Below, in pieces: positions 23,190 through 33,676 of a stretch of DNA of 64,000 bases. Every line of letters begins with the position of its first letter. Position 1 is the first letter of the stretch. Origin of the DNA: Lepeophtheirus salmonis (taxonomy: Eukaryota > Arthropoda > Copepoda > Siphonostomatoida > Caligidae); contig NC_052139.2 in NCBI RefSeq assembly GCF_016086655.4, forward strand, positions 1,922,001-1,986,000, read 5' to 3'. Under the pieces are notes generated by a model. It made no database searches. It had not been told where the DNA came from and saw only the letters and a list, made by a program, of their open reading frames with translations. Made by a program: the position numbers and the translations under genes.

Positions 23190-26100
23190 GTCTGAACAAT
23201 GATTTGTTGAACTCAAATGATTTATCATTCAGGAATGAACTAATCAATTAGGAGGTCTTCACAAACCACGAAGCCAATTAGAGGGAGGGGTTGTTAAGGC
23301 CTGAAACCACATTTATTCTCATAATGAAGGGGTCAACTTAACATCTTATTAATATACCAAGATGACATGAATGACGTCATAGGGGGAAAAGGATAAAAAA
23401 TATAAAAAAGGATCGAATTTTTTCTTCTTTGAAAAAACAGTTCCCGGTTTTTAAAAAAAAAAAAAGGTCATAAGAAAACTTTTCAAAAAAATTATGGTTT
23501 AAAAATTAAATAAATTATTATTTTCTTTTTGATATAGTAAATTTGGTCACTTGAAACTATTATTTTCGTCTTAAAAATGGTAAAAAAAGGGCTTCACATA
23601 TTATTTTCTATTTTTTTTTTTTTTTTTTGGGGCTGGACAAAAACGCATTGTTCTATCTGAAAATGAATCATAATTAATGAATTATAATTAAAAGTTACTA
23701 CTTTTGTATTTAATTCATATTCTAAAGCCTTTTTGTTTAAAAGATCGAATGTCCTTTACAATGATCTCATGACATATAATATTTTGTTGTCAATGTGAAT
23801 ACTGAACAGATGTGCTTGTCCTTTAAACAAGAATTATACACGGATTTATTCGTAGGGACTTTATGTACATCTGAGACGATTACAAAAAAAAAATCAATTC
23901 ATTATAGTTATTATAATAAATCAGTATTGGGTAGTGAGTCGTAACTTATTACTTTGTTACAGAGGTTGATGGAAAGTCCTCATACTGCAAGTATTCAAAT
24001 ACAGCAAATATTTTTATCCAGTCCCTCTTTGAGTCTTCAAATATCTTTTGAGCTCATTTCAAGTCCATAATTTAAATATAGTCTTTTTATGACTTCAGTA
24101 TAAAATAGTATTTGAATCCAAGTCTAGGCATGAGTTTTAAAAATGGAAAGAAGACAAGTCCCAAGTCCTTGAGTGTGAGTTCAAGTGGAGTTGCAAGTCC
24201 TCAAAACATGGACTCAAGTCCTTGTTAAGTCTCGAGTCATTATCTCTTCTTTGTTATATTAGTATTACTTTAGCTAAAACGAGTAATATCAACAATATTA
24301 CTTCATCGTTGGAATAATTAATACGTCATTTTACTGACGTGTGTAATATATATATGTCCATATCCCGCAGAATTTCAAATTATTTCCGCCAGTCATTCAA
24401 TCACAATCCGGAAATTCCCTTCTTGTCTGCTTCTTTTAATTCAACTTCCTTTAAACTGTCGTTACATTATTATATCTCGCAACCTTTCCTTCAAATAGAA
24501 ACAAGGAAAAAAAAACCAAAATCAGTTCCCAACTAAGTTATTATAATAAAATAATTGTTGAGAAATATTCACAGCTTACTTTACCATTCCTAACGCTGAT
24601 AAGATTTTTTTTAAACCAGGAAATTCGACACACCATAAGTATAAGTATATTTTTTTGTTAGTTAGGGACACCACGCTTTTTGAAATGTACAAAGATTCTT
24701 CTTTCAGCTGTTTTGATACATTTTCACCATTGGACTCTTGATTGATTTAAAGCAGCTGACTCTACATGTACTATGATCTCAAATAAGGTATTAGATAGGA
24801 TTTGGATTTTTTATGTTAGTTTATAATAATCAAGGTCCTTCGGTTTGAGTTCGTGTCATATCATATTCGGCTATTGATAAGGTAATACATTCAGGATATA
24901 TAATAACTAATAGCTTTTGTATAAATAATAATTAAAAGTTCCCAACAAGAAAAATACGGAAGCCTAACTAGAATATGTTTTTTTTTTAAATTGTTCCTAA
25001 ACACTTTGACAATCGAAGTTGAGAGTGTATAAAAAAGCTTGTCGTGATAATGCTGTATTAAGCTACTAATTGAAGACAAATAGGAGGTTGAGTTACAGTT
25101 CTCCAAAATTACTAGGAGGGGATGAGGTAACGCCACTGGGCCGTCCACCGGGGTTAGACTGGTTGGGCTGTAGTGCCCTCCCCCAAAAAAAAAAAAATAT
25201 ATATATATATTTTTCCTTTTTACTAAAAATATTTTTGGTTAAGATTAATGATTTATTTTCTCAAAAAATGTTATTCTGGCAAATTATGCAGTAGATATTA
25301 TATTTAATATTTTTTTTCCAAAAAATTCAATTGTTTGTGAACAGCAGTTGCTGACGTCTCCAATATTATTATGAAAATAATTATCAAAATAACTAATAAG
25401 TATTTTCCTGTTATGTATTGTCTTTTATTTACTTTTAAATCATGACGTAGGGATTTGTTTTAAATAGATAGGTGGGTACCTTGTGTTTTTACGAGTTTGT
25501 ATATTTTAATAGTCATAGTATGTACATCCTTTTAAATGCAATCCCTTACAGAATATATGTTTTAGTGTATGATTGTACCCCCCAATCCAAAGGTGTTTTT
25601 ATTGACTCTACTCCGGTCCGTTGTTTCCGTCTGTGTGGTGGTGTTCGTAGAACATTACAGTTCCAATAGTAATAACATTCGGTTATTTATTATTTCGATA
25701 TCAGTTTTCAGTAAAAATGTAACTTTAATCCTGATCTATTTACCATTGAGATGATAATTGTTTAATGCTTAAACTTTATATTTAAAAAAAATTGATTATT
25801 TTTTTTAAATGAGTAAAATATGAACTGTTACACTTTATTAATATAAGAAAATTCGTTTGCACTCCCGTCAAGGACAAAAAGAGCTCTTTTCATATTGATT
25901 TGCATTTCAGTGCTCCTGCATTAGTCGTCATCAAAGGACTCAAGGGGTTATTCCTTCTCGTTTGTAATTGCCTTAAAATTGTCAGCTCCCATAATTTCTA
26001 TTTGAAAGGTCTTGGAGACGTTTTATTCACTATTTTATGGGATTAATTTAATTATTTCCTATAATGAAATCAGCTATGAATAAAAAGTATCTAGGCTGCT

Positions 26101-27180
26101 TGTCCATGAAAATGTTTATCCTTTAAAAAGACATTAACAAAAGGAAGTTATGGATTAATTCCATCAAAAGTGCGAATTGGACTTTTTGAATGAGATACTT
26201 TTCACACATCCTTCTTAACAATTTGTATATTCATTTTATCAAGTTATCAGCATATCCAGATGGCCTATTTAAATTTAGTTTTGCATATTCAAATCCATTT
26301 CAATTTATTTATCCTATATTTTTTTTTAATTAAGCTAGAATAGCACTAATACCTAATTAATTATAATTCAACAAATAAATGTTCATAACACTTCATTAGT
26401 ATAAAAGAAAGCAAAATAGCTGTACACAAAATGCACTGTCGAGTTTGTTCCCGGTTCCGGTTTAGCGGTTCTATAGGTCCTGGTCTCAGTTCTTTCATTC
26501 CAACGGTTTCGGTCTCGGGGCCAGTCTTGGTTCTCGGTTCCGGTGTCAGTTCTATTTTATACCGGCTCAGTTTGTAACAGGTACTTAAAACAAGTGGCGT
26601 TGCTAGTAAATTCGGGCCCAGGAAATAATATTAGAAAACAGATAGAAACAGGGTGGCTACCTTATACACAGAGTGCGTAGTGCTCCAAGTTCCAGCTGGG
26701 GCCCCAAAAACTCGTATAAAGGGAATCTCAGTTTAAAATGTATAAGTGTAGGGGGAGGTAGGTAAAGTAAAGTTGAGGAACCCCTAGCTTAAGAAATATT
26801 ATAGTTATCATATTATAGGGGCCCGACAAGCTTAGTAACGGACCTGGATCCATAATATTCCCCACTTTTATTTACACTGTCTGGTCCATAAAACCACCTT
26901 TCGAGATCCTTAAGAAGCCCTTAGCTATTTGGAACTCAGATACAACTGTATCCCCAGGCGACGTAAAAAAATAATAATTGGAATAAAAAAAAACAGTAAA
27001 TTAACTTATTGATTAAAGCTAATTTTTTTTTAAATTAACTATTTTGTATTCTATGTATATATTACAAATGTAACGTCACCATCTTTCAAGGCATTGTCTT
27101 AGTATAAATCTTCTACATGTTTTTTATTAATTCCTAAATTTGAACAATAATATCTTGTGGAATTAAATAAATGGAATTTA
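23190..27180. other. Gene-poor AT-rich region with degenerate repeats
   Basis: No gene recognised. A homopolymer-rich stretch lies at 23380-23640. Degenerate runs of 'caagtcc' units occur around 24100-24240 and of 'cggttccggt' units around 26440-26575; they look like decayed simple repeats or element termini. A fragment of repeat family B is at about 24460-24540. The patch at 25130-25215 ends in a long A/TA run. Confidence 0.35.
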
Positions 27181-27191
27181 TATGTTAACTT

Positions 27192-28357
27192 CAGGCTTGT
27201 AAGCGTTCCGTTCGATTTTTCGTTTAGCGTTCATTGTTCCGCCATTATTTTCATCTGAAGGAATCTAGAAACACAGGAACACTTTCATGTATGTCTGTTG
27301 CGCTAAAGGTTTTTTGTTTCTAAAATATCTATGGGAATCATTAAAAAATTAATCAAACTCTACTTCAAAACACTGATAGCCGACTACAAATTACAATATT
27401 TTATTTTCACAGAAGTAGAATAGCTATGTCCGTTGTGATTCAATCATATCGATCTTTTCTTAATCCCATATGTAAATATAGATGAATTAAGTCATAATTA
27501 ATTTTTAAAATCTATTAAATTTAACTTATGCCCAACATATTTTGCATATTTGTAGCACGTCAAACCAAAGTGGAGCTACAATAATTTTTCTCAAAATTGA
27601 ACATAAAATATATTTTCCAACAAATATTAGTTAATTTCAATGAACAAATGATTCTGATTAATCCTTTGGAGGCACCGCTAATTTTACTTAAAGTAGCCAA
27701 AATTAACCGCCATATTTATAGAATTAGGAAATTAATAAATTATATTTCTATTTTATATTATGCCTTAAATTGACTGTAATATCTCTTTGAAATATTTACT
27801 TTCATTTTACAAATATAAATGATTGAACCATTCATTATATATATGATTCCTGTATTTTTCTTATAATAAATAGTGTTAACTAAACCCCGAGATGAAGGCG
27901 ACATTGAAAAAATACATTGCAACCAGTAATGTTAAACATCTTATTTATAATTTAACTCGTATTTCCACTCAATGTGAAGTACTTTAAATCCATGCGAAAA
28001 ATTGAAGCCATATATAAAAAACAAAGAGCGTGAGAATGTGTTTCATTGACTACAAGAAAAATTAAATTATTCCTGCGTAAAAGGGACATAAATTATAGTT
28101 GTGTACTTTTTAGAGGGGTTAATTCACATTAACATGAATATTATTATCAGGGGCGTTTGCAGGGGTGGAGGCTTTAGGTCCTTCCCCTAATTCAAAAATT
28201 GCCCCTGAATTTGCATAATCGTCTTTCTAGGATATTTATCCGGTGAACAACTTCACCCCTTCCGAAATTACTATTACCCATTGGAACGGAACGCTAAAAT
28301 CTCATTTTTAGCGTTCAGTGTTAATCGTTCAAAAAAAAAATTCCGTTCACAAGCCTG
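27192..28357. mobile_element. 1166-bp hAT-type element with perfect 8-bp target duplication
   Basis: The left end starts CAGGCTTGTAAGCG and the right end, inverted, starts CAGGCTTGTGAACGGA. Flanking sequence is GTTAACTT on both sides (27184-27191 and 28358-28365), a perfect 8-bp duplication. Both subterminal regions contain repeated GTTCCGTT/TTTAGCGTTC words. I found no transposase frame inside, so it is non-autonomous. A second repeat terminus (CAGGGGCGTTTGCAGGGG) lies at about 28149, suggesting another element inserted inside it. Confidence 0.8.
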
Positions 28358-28365
28358 GTTAACTT

Positions 28366-28680
28366 AAGATACAATACCTTCTTTACATCTACAAGATCCC
28401 CTCACCATCCACCTCTTGTTTTATTTACCTCCTGAGAAAGGTATTGAAAGATTCTGTTAAATATACACAAAAATTGGAGAGAGTAAAACTGTACACAACT
28501 AAAAGAGGGAGGCATACACATCTTTGCACTCATCAGTGAACAGTAACCGATCAATCAGGTCCTAACTGAGAAGTGATAAGTAACATTCCTTCTTCTTTTC
28601 TATAACTAGGGATGTGAAAATTGTCCTAATCCTCGTGATCATAAATTTAAAAAAAAAGTGTACAGGGTAGGGCAGGTAAA
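28366..28680. other. Short intergenic stretch
   Basis: No gene or clear repeat was recognised between the hAT-type element and the mariner/LTR composite. Confidence 0.3.
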
Positions 28681-28841
28681 CGTGGACTGTCAAATATGTT
28701 TATTTTCACATTACTATGAAAAGGTTTAGTTGATTATTTTTTGATATTCTCTTTCTGCCGTTCTTTTTACACAAGCTATACTAATCATTTAGTCATTTAA
28801 TCATCAAAAGGGAGCAACATGCAAAAAAGTTGATGATTCGC

Positions 28842-29097
28842 TGTTATGTATTTAATATGTCCTTTCTGGTTTTTATCTTCCTGTATATTCGTTTATGTAT
28901 TTAAGTACTGAGTTTTATGTATTATAAATAGTGTCGTCTTATGTAAATATATTTAGAGTAGAGTTAGAATACACATGATCATATAGACAGTGTGTAGTTT
29001 CATTCCTCCACGTCATTCTTCCTCTCATCTCTCCCGGTCATCCTGGATCTCTCCTATTATAAATAAGATTGTGTCTCTCCCTCGTCAAGACGCAACA
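28842..29097 (+). repeat. Left LTR
   Basis: 256 bp, TGTTATG...CGCAACA, nearly identical to 29882-30137. Contains TATAAATAG-like motifs (for example TATTATAAATAGTG), possibly the element's promoter. Confidence 0.9.
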
Positions 29098-29098
29098 T

Positions 29099-29116
29099 TG
29101 GCGACGAGGATGGGAT
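29099..29116 (+). promoter_or_regulatory. Primer-binding site, tRNA-Ser(GCT)-like
   Basis: TGGCGACGAGGATGGGAT starts two bases after the left LTR. It is the complement of the 3' end of animal tRNA-Ser(GCT) plus CCA, as I recall that tRNA's acceptor and T arm (CCCATCCTCGTCG). A serine tRNA primer is inferred from this match. Confidence 0.7.
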
Positions 29117-29881
29117 CAGGATCACGTGACCTCCCTGCTGTGGGATCGTCGGCGAAGCTAGCCCTGTTGGAGTTGGGTAGCCCTTTTTCGTCGATGGGGA
29201 GAACGCTCGTTCGTCTGCGGAAGGCGGAGCAATATGGACTGTGCCTATGTTTGGGCCTCGTGGAGGAAGGAAGAGAACCTTGGTCACTTTCAAGAAGTGA
29301 AGTGTGTGTCCGGGTGAGGGACCACATAATTAAAAATGGATTTGTTCCTACGCACTTTTGGTTCTCTACTGTTCCTACTCTCCCGTTCACATCATTGGTT
29401 GATGGATGTGGAACGGTCTCTCTTGTGGATCATCCCGAGTTGGATGAGGGTACATCGAGCAAGATGTCTCCCCTCAGGGACGAGCAGGGTGCTCGGGTCC
29501 TTAAAACCTCAACAAGGGTGAGTGTTGTTTCTCCCAGGGACGAGCAGGGTGCTCGGGTCCTTAAAACCTCAACAAGGGTGAGTGTTGTTTCTCCCAGGGA
29601 CGAGCAGGGTGCTCGGGTCCTTAAAACCTCAACAAGGGTGAATGTTATTTCTCCCAGGGACGAGCAAGGTGCTCGGGTCCTTAAAACCTTTATGAGGAGT
29701 ATTGTTCTCCTTTCTCCGGTGCGCGTGCTGAGAGCACGGCACGTCTATGGAGATAAACTTTTAAAATACAAGGAAGAATGCTTTGTCCTCGCCTGGACAT
29801 GGATGGAGCGGATCTATAGGCTGCTGTTCATGGAGAGGAACCTGTTTAAGCACCGCCATGGATTTGGTGCTTGGGGGGTGA
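29117..29881 (+). other. LTR element interior with a long open frame of unknown origin
   Basis: A plus-strand frame open from 28990 to 29895 crosses the LTR, the primer site and most of the interior; a start after the primer site (29110, MGSGSRDLPAV) is possible. The translation shows no Gag zinc knuckle, protease or polymerase motif that I recognise. It includes the in-frame 20-residue repeats listed separately. It may be a decayed Gag or merely open by composition. Confidence 0.4.
29475..29694 (+). repeat. 60-bp tandem repeat, 3.6 copies
   Basis: Units start CAGGGACGAGCAGGGTGCTC at 29475, 29535, 29595 and 29655. The first three are nearly identical, and the fourth is partial and diverged (TTTATGAGG at its end). 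The 60-bp period keeps all frames open; one frame gives repeats of PRDEQGARVLKTSTR. Confidence 0.92.
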
Positions 29882-30137
29882 TGTTATGTATTTAATATGT
29901 CCTTTCTGGTTTTTATCTTCCTGTATATTCGTTTATGTATTTAAGTACTGAGTTTTATGTATTATAAATAGTGTCGTCTTATGTAAATATATTTAGAGTA
30001 GAGTTAGAATACACATGATCATATAAACAGTGTGTAGTTTCATTCCTCCACGTCATTCTTCCTCTCATCTCTCCCGGTCATCCTGGATCTCTCCTATTAT
30101 AAATAAGATTGTGTCTCTCCCTCGTCAAGACGCAACA
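29882..30137 (+). repeat. Right LTR
   Basis: 256 bp, same sequence as the left LTR apart from one visible substitution. Followed by ATCGC and then by the continuation of the mariner transposase frame. Confidence 0.9.
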
Positions 30138-30584
30138 ATCGCCTTGCCAACGTCTTATCTGTTGCTCCTATGACCATCAGAAGGGCTATAACTCACAACT
30201 TGGGATTAGTTTCTTTCACATGGATCCGACGCCACCTTCTTACAGAGGGCATGGAAGGTAGGAGACTCGAGAGGAACAAGAAAATCTTCACATGGATAAA
30301 GGCAAATGGGTCAATTATGAAATTTTTCGCGGACAAGAAGATTTTCACAGTGGATCAATTCCAATACCGCTGGAACGACTGCTTGCTCGCAGAAACAAAA
30401 ACTTAATATCCTTACTCCCTTGAATGTACAATGAATTAGCTTGTTAATATAGTCTATTTTTAAGAGCTGTTTCACAATTTAAAATGTATTAAACTTTAAT
30501 TTGTGAGGGAATGCGAGATCGCTGTATTGTGCTGAGATGTAAAACAATTATTCAGGGTTAGACCGATTAAAAAAAGACTGAACA

Positions 30585-31125
30585 AGTCGTTACCTATATT
30601 GTATCACGGAACCTTTCTTCCAAGAAGAAACAGAAAGAAGGTCCGAAATAATCTGGTAGTTAGCCCAATAAGTAAATCATTCCAATTGCCATTTACAGCT
30701 TATGTCCAGACTATATGTGTCACATTATTCATTCACGATTTTTAAAATGAATTACATATCATTAAAATCTACATAGTATTTATATTTATATATTGTATGA
30801 TAATATTGCTTTGTAATATCTTATTAAAAGAGTATTTTTACATTTGTATTTGAGTATGATAGCCAAAATTTCTACATAGAAATAATAAAATAGCCAATTT
30901 ATATATTATATAAAGGATGAGGGATCAACAAGAAATTGTATTCCTGTTCTTTTAGAAGCGGAGTATTAGTATAAAATAACTGATTGCTTTATTTATTTGT
31001 CAAAAAGAATATATTATGAAGTAGCCATGACATATGAAGCGAGATGAGGCTATCGGCAGCTGACAACAAAATAAATTGGTTATTTTTATATAATGAGGTA
31101 ACACCGTGTGAAAGGGGGAGAAAAA
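30585..31125 (+). repeat. Dispersed repeat family B, longest copy
   Basis: Starts CGTTACCTATATTGTATCAC near 30590 and runs through 'tagttagcccaataagt', 'atagccaattt', 'ttgtattcctgttcttttagaag' and 'tttatttgtcaaaaagaata' to 'gcgagatgaggctatcggcagctgac'. The first part matches 48420-48830 and the last part matches 50825-50945. Fragments recur at 21980, 24460, 31205 and, inverted, 47220. No coding sequence. Ends are not defined. Confidence 0.55.
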
Positions 31126-31204
31126 AAAACTGATTAGGAATATAGTCCTAAAAGTGGGACGGATCCAACACTACCTGTTAGTGGATCCCTTGATTGTAAA
31201 TATA

Positions 31205-31490
31205 TTACATCGTTACCTTTATTGTATCTCACAACCTTTCATACGAAAAGAAACTGGGAAAAGGCCCATAATCAGTTGGTAGCAATTAGCCAATTCTTTC
31301 CAACTGTGGGATTAGTTTTCAATCATTTTGAGAATTGTTCACAGCTTAACAAGAACCACTTTGAATTTAACCAATCTATATTCAGAACACTAACTAGAAG
31401 AATACAAGCAGAAACTTCCACAGCTGACAAAAAAAAATCCAATTTTATTTTTGTATTAGCGAGGCTCCGCCGTGATATATAAATACAAGT
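31205..31490 (+). repeat. Dispersed repeat family B, fragment
   Basis: CGTTACCTTTATTGTATCTC, 'ttcacagcttaacaagaacc', 'attcagaacactaactag' and 'cagctgacaaaaaaaa', then 'gttttt..gcgaggctccgccgt'. A similar order is found inverted at 47220-47410. The small open frames here are products of the repeat. Confidence 0.5.
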
Positions 31491-31919
31491 ATAAACATAC
31501 CCAGATGAACTTTTCAAATCAAAACACTTGCTTACGAGTAGATGACCTCACACAGAAAAGCTATCAACTATTATATTACGTACTTGAAAATGCGTAATTA
31601 TGTTTAGCAATGAGTTGACATCAACACTACTTATAATGAATAAGATAAAAACCAAAGTAAAATCCGTATTGCGAAAAAAGATAAAATATTTTAACAACGA
31701 AAAATCTTGATTATTCAATTATAATTAGTTTTTCAATATCATTAATTAATAAAGAAAAATTATTTAATTATTAGCAAATGTAAAATTTATTCATATTTAA
31801 TATTATTCAGAATATACATCATAGTTCACCAGTTTTACGATTCCAAAATTTATAGAAGTATCATTAAATCTATTAAATAAGTACAGATTTTTCAAGGTGG
31901 TCGAACAAAAGATAATATA

Positions 31920-32340
31920 TAGGGTGGGGTCTAGTGGCTGTATTTTTGTGTTTGGCGTCTTGTCCCAAGAAATTAGGTTAACTTTTCAAATGTTTTATGT
32001 TTTCATGTTAACATTACAGCGTGCGACCGTTGTTTAACAACGAGCTTTAAACACCTGCTGTGATGCTCAGGTAGGTCATTGTTTATTGTTTTAGCAGCTA
32101 TATAAAAGTGTTTGGTGTCAGTTCAAAAAATGGCATCGATTAATGAAGTATTTATTCGACAATCGTGGAAAATGCAGAGTGTCCTTGTTGCAATCCCCGC
32201 CGGACAAGACAGTGTTGAGATTGCAGTTTTTTAAAACCTGAACAGACCCTTTGTCTGGAGAAAATCCTAAATTTTGAGCAAAATCTATGATTTTGTTAAA
32301 TATAGTCTCTTTACCCAGTGTGCTCTGTTGGCTTGATCAT
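31920..32340 (+). pseudogene. Mariner-family transposase N-terminal fossil
   Basis: An ATG at 32130 opens MASINEVFIRQSWKMQSVLV and continues AGQDSVEIAVF before a stop after a T6 run. Removing one base there would give a continuation (NLNRPFVW), but further stops follow. The N-terminus resembles those of mariner-like transposases as I remember them. 31920-32129 is probably the element's 5' untranslated end. Confidence 0.45.
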
Positions 32341-32369
32341 ACATGTATATATGTAAATCCAGTGTGTTT

Positions 32370-32830
32370 TTTAGCTCGCCCGATAATTTGTAATTGGTAG
32401 TATAAAGAACGAATTTTATTTTCCTTAGCAGTTGTCCTTATTATTTAATTCCTGAGTAGTGAACAACTTTTCCTAAATAGATTCAATTATATTCAATACC
32501 TGTTTGAACGTTCATGTGTGCTCGTAAAAGACGGAGCTTAACCCTGAGGATGTGTTGCGGAGATATAATTGTGCATCCTTGTTGGACTCAGAGTAGAATT
32601 GGGGATCAACATCGGAATTATTCTTGCAGATGTCCTTGTTTATATCCATTTTTCCTTCCTCTCTTGTCACAGCTGATTGTAGCTGATTAATAAAACATCA
32701 TGAGCATGATTCTTTCTCTCCTCCAAAACATTCTTCAAATTGTCAGGGTTACCATATTGATTTTCGTTTTCTTTTTTTTAACATGCAAATCCTACACTAG
32801 ATTTTCATCACTGACTGGTTGTTAAGTATC
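32370..32830 (+). repeat. Dispersed repeat family A, copy 4 (near full length)
   Basis: TAGCTCGCCCG at the start, then 'cttattatttaattcctgag', 'gctcgtaaaagacggagc', 'gtagaattggggatcaacatc', 'gattgtagctgatta' and 'ctcctccaaaacattcttcaaattgtcagg'. It aligns in order with the copy at 22755-23185 and extends to about 'catcactgactgg'. Confidence 0.6.
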
Positions 32831-33676
32831 CATGTATGATGCGTTTTTACGCGAGGTCGGCACTGTTGATGTCTGACATTTTTGGACCTAAACAATCAAA
32901 CCATATCTTGCAGAACCGTTTCTTATAGCTACAATGTCTATATTAAGATCTTTTGTTTAAGAGAAGTAAATATATATTATACATTTGAGAGTGACTTAGG
33001 AGTAATTAAATAGTTATCTATGAGAGGACTGGAATTTTATATTTTAAATTCCATTAAGTTTTGCAGGAATTCTTAGGTCAAAAGACTCACGTCTTACCCA
33101 AGTCTCAAGTTTAAATCAGAGTCTGGACATTTTTATTATTATTCCTCTTTTTATTTAGTTGTGATGCGCACTCCCAATTTACGTACATGATTTAAAAACA
33201 AAATATAATCTACTCAGCTAAATGTGTAAATAATGAATTTACGTTGAGAACAGTGCTAAATTAATTCACACAAATGCAAAGTAGAAGTAATTGACGGCTC
33301 TCAACGGACAAAGAGGGACAACCACATATTATCTTGACGTCAGAGTTTCCTCTCCTTTTCTATAGAATTACAAAATCCTCGAAAAGTAATCGTAAGCGAA
33401 CAATTATGATGCAATATTTGACGTACACGCGTCTTCTACAGCACAGAATGCTTGCTGGAACTCTTTTGCATACCTACTTCAATATTAGTTAACAGCTCAT
33501 GGAAAGAGAACGTAATTATCATTCTTCATAGAAAGCCAACTACGCATAGTCAATGGGCGCAAGTTTTCAAATGATAAAAAAGTATTTAGATTGAGACGTT
33601 AATGAACTGTCTTAATATTCAAAGTGAATCTGGCGTTTCATCAAGTTGCAAATCAGATTTTTTCTTTTTTTTTTAA
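32831..33676. other. 5' flank of the ChaC-like gene
   Basis: No further coding sequence. A pyrimidine-rich stretch (TTTTTTCTTTTTTTTTT) ends just before the start codon at 33677. The promoter is not identifiable. Confidence 0.35.

Larger units (their letters stand above)
28842..30137 (+). mobile_element. 1296-bp non-autonomous LTR retrotransposon (TRIM/LARD-like)
   Basis: Two direct 256-bp LTRs (28842-29097 and 29882-30137) begin TGTT and end AACA. I see one difference between them (G/A in CATATARACAG), implying a young insertion. The primer-binding site follows the left LTR, and a G-rich tract (TTGGGGGGTGA) precedes the right LTR. The 784-bp interior has no reverse transcriptase, protease or integrase. 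Flanking 5-mers are TTCGC and ATCGC, an almost perfect target duplication. The interior is markedly more GC-rich than its surroundings. Confidence 0.9.
28800..30406 (+). pseudogene. Mariner-family transposase fossil split by an LTR element
   Basis: Before the LTR element the plus strand reads into codons ATG ATT CGC ending at 28841. After it, the frame resumes at 30140 with LANVLSVAPMTIRRAI, then RRHLLTEG, RRLERNKKIFTWIKANGS and FADKKIFTVDQFQYRWNDCL, stopping at 30404-30406. The FxDKKxFTVD motif is the region of the first catalytic aspartate in mariner-like transposases. The third catalytic region is missing. The upstream limit and the terminal repeats are unclear; an ACAGGGTAGGGCAGG patch at about 28664 could be the left end. 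Confidence 0.65.

Noticed and set aside
24100..24240. 'caagtcc' rich region as a CRISPR-like array
   Set aside because: Units are degenerate and irregularly spaced, and the genome is eukaryotic. It is a decayed simple repeat.
28990..29895. 301-residue plus-strand open frame as a host gene
   Set aside because: It starts inside the left LTR, crosses the primer-binding site and contains 60-bp tandem repeats. No recognisable domain. Treated as LTR-element interior.
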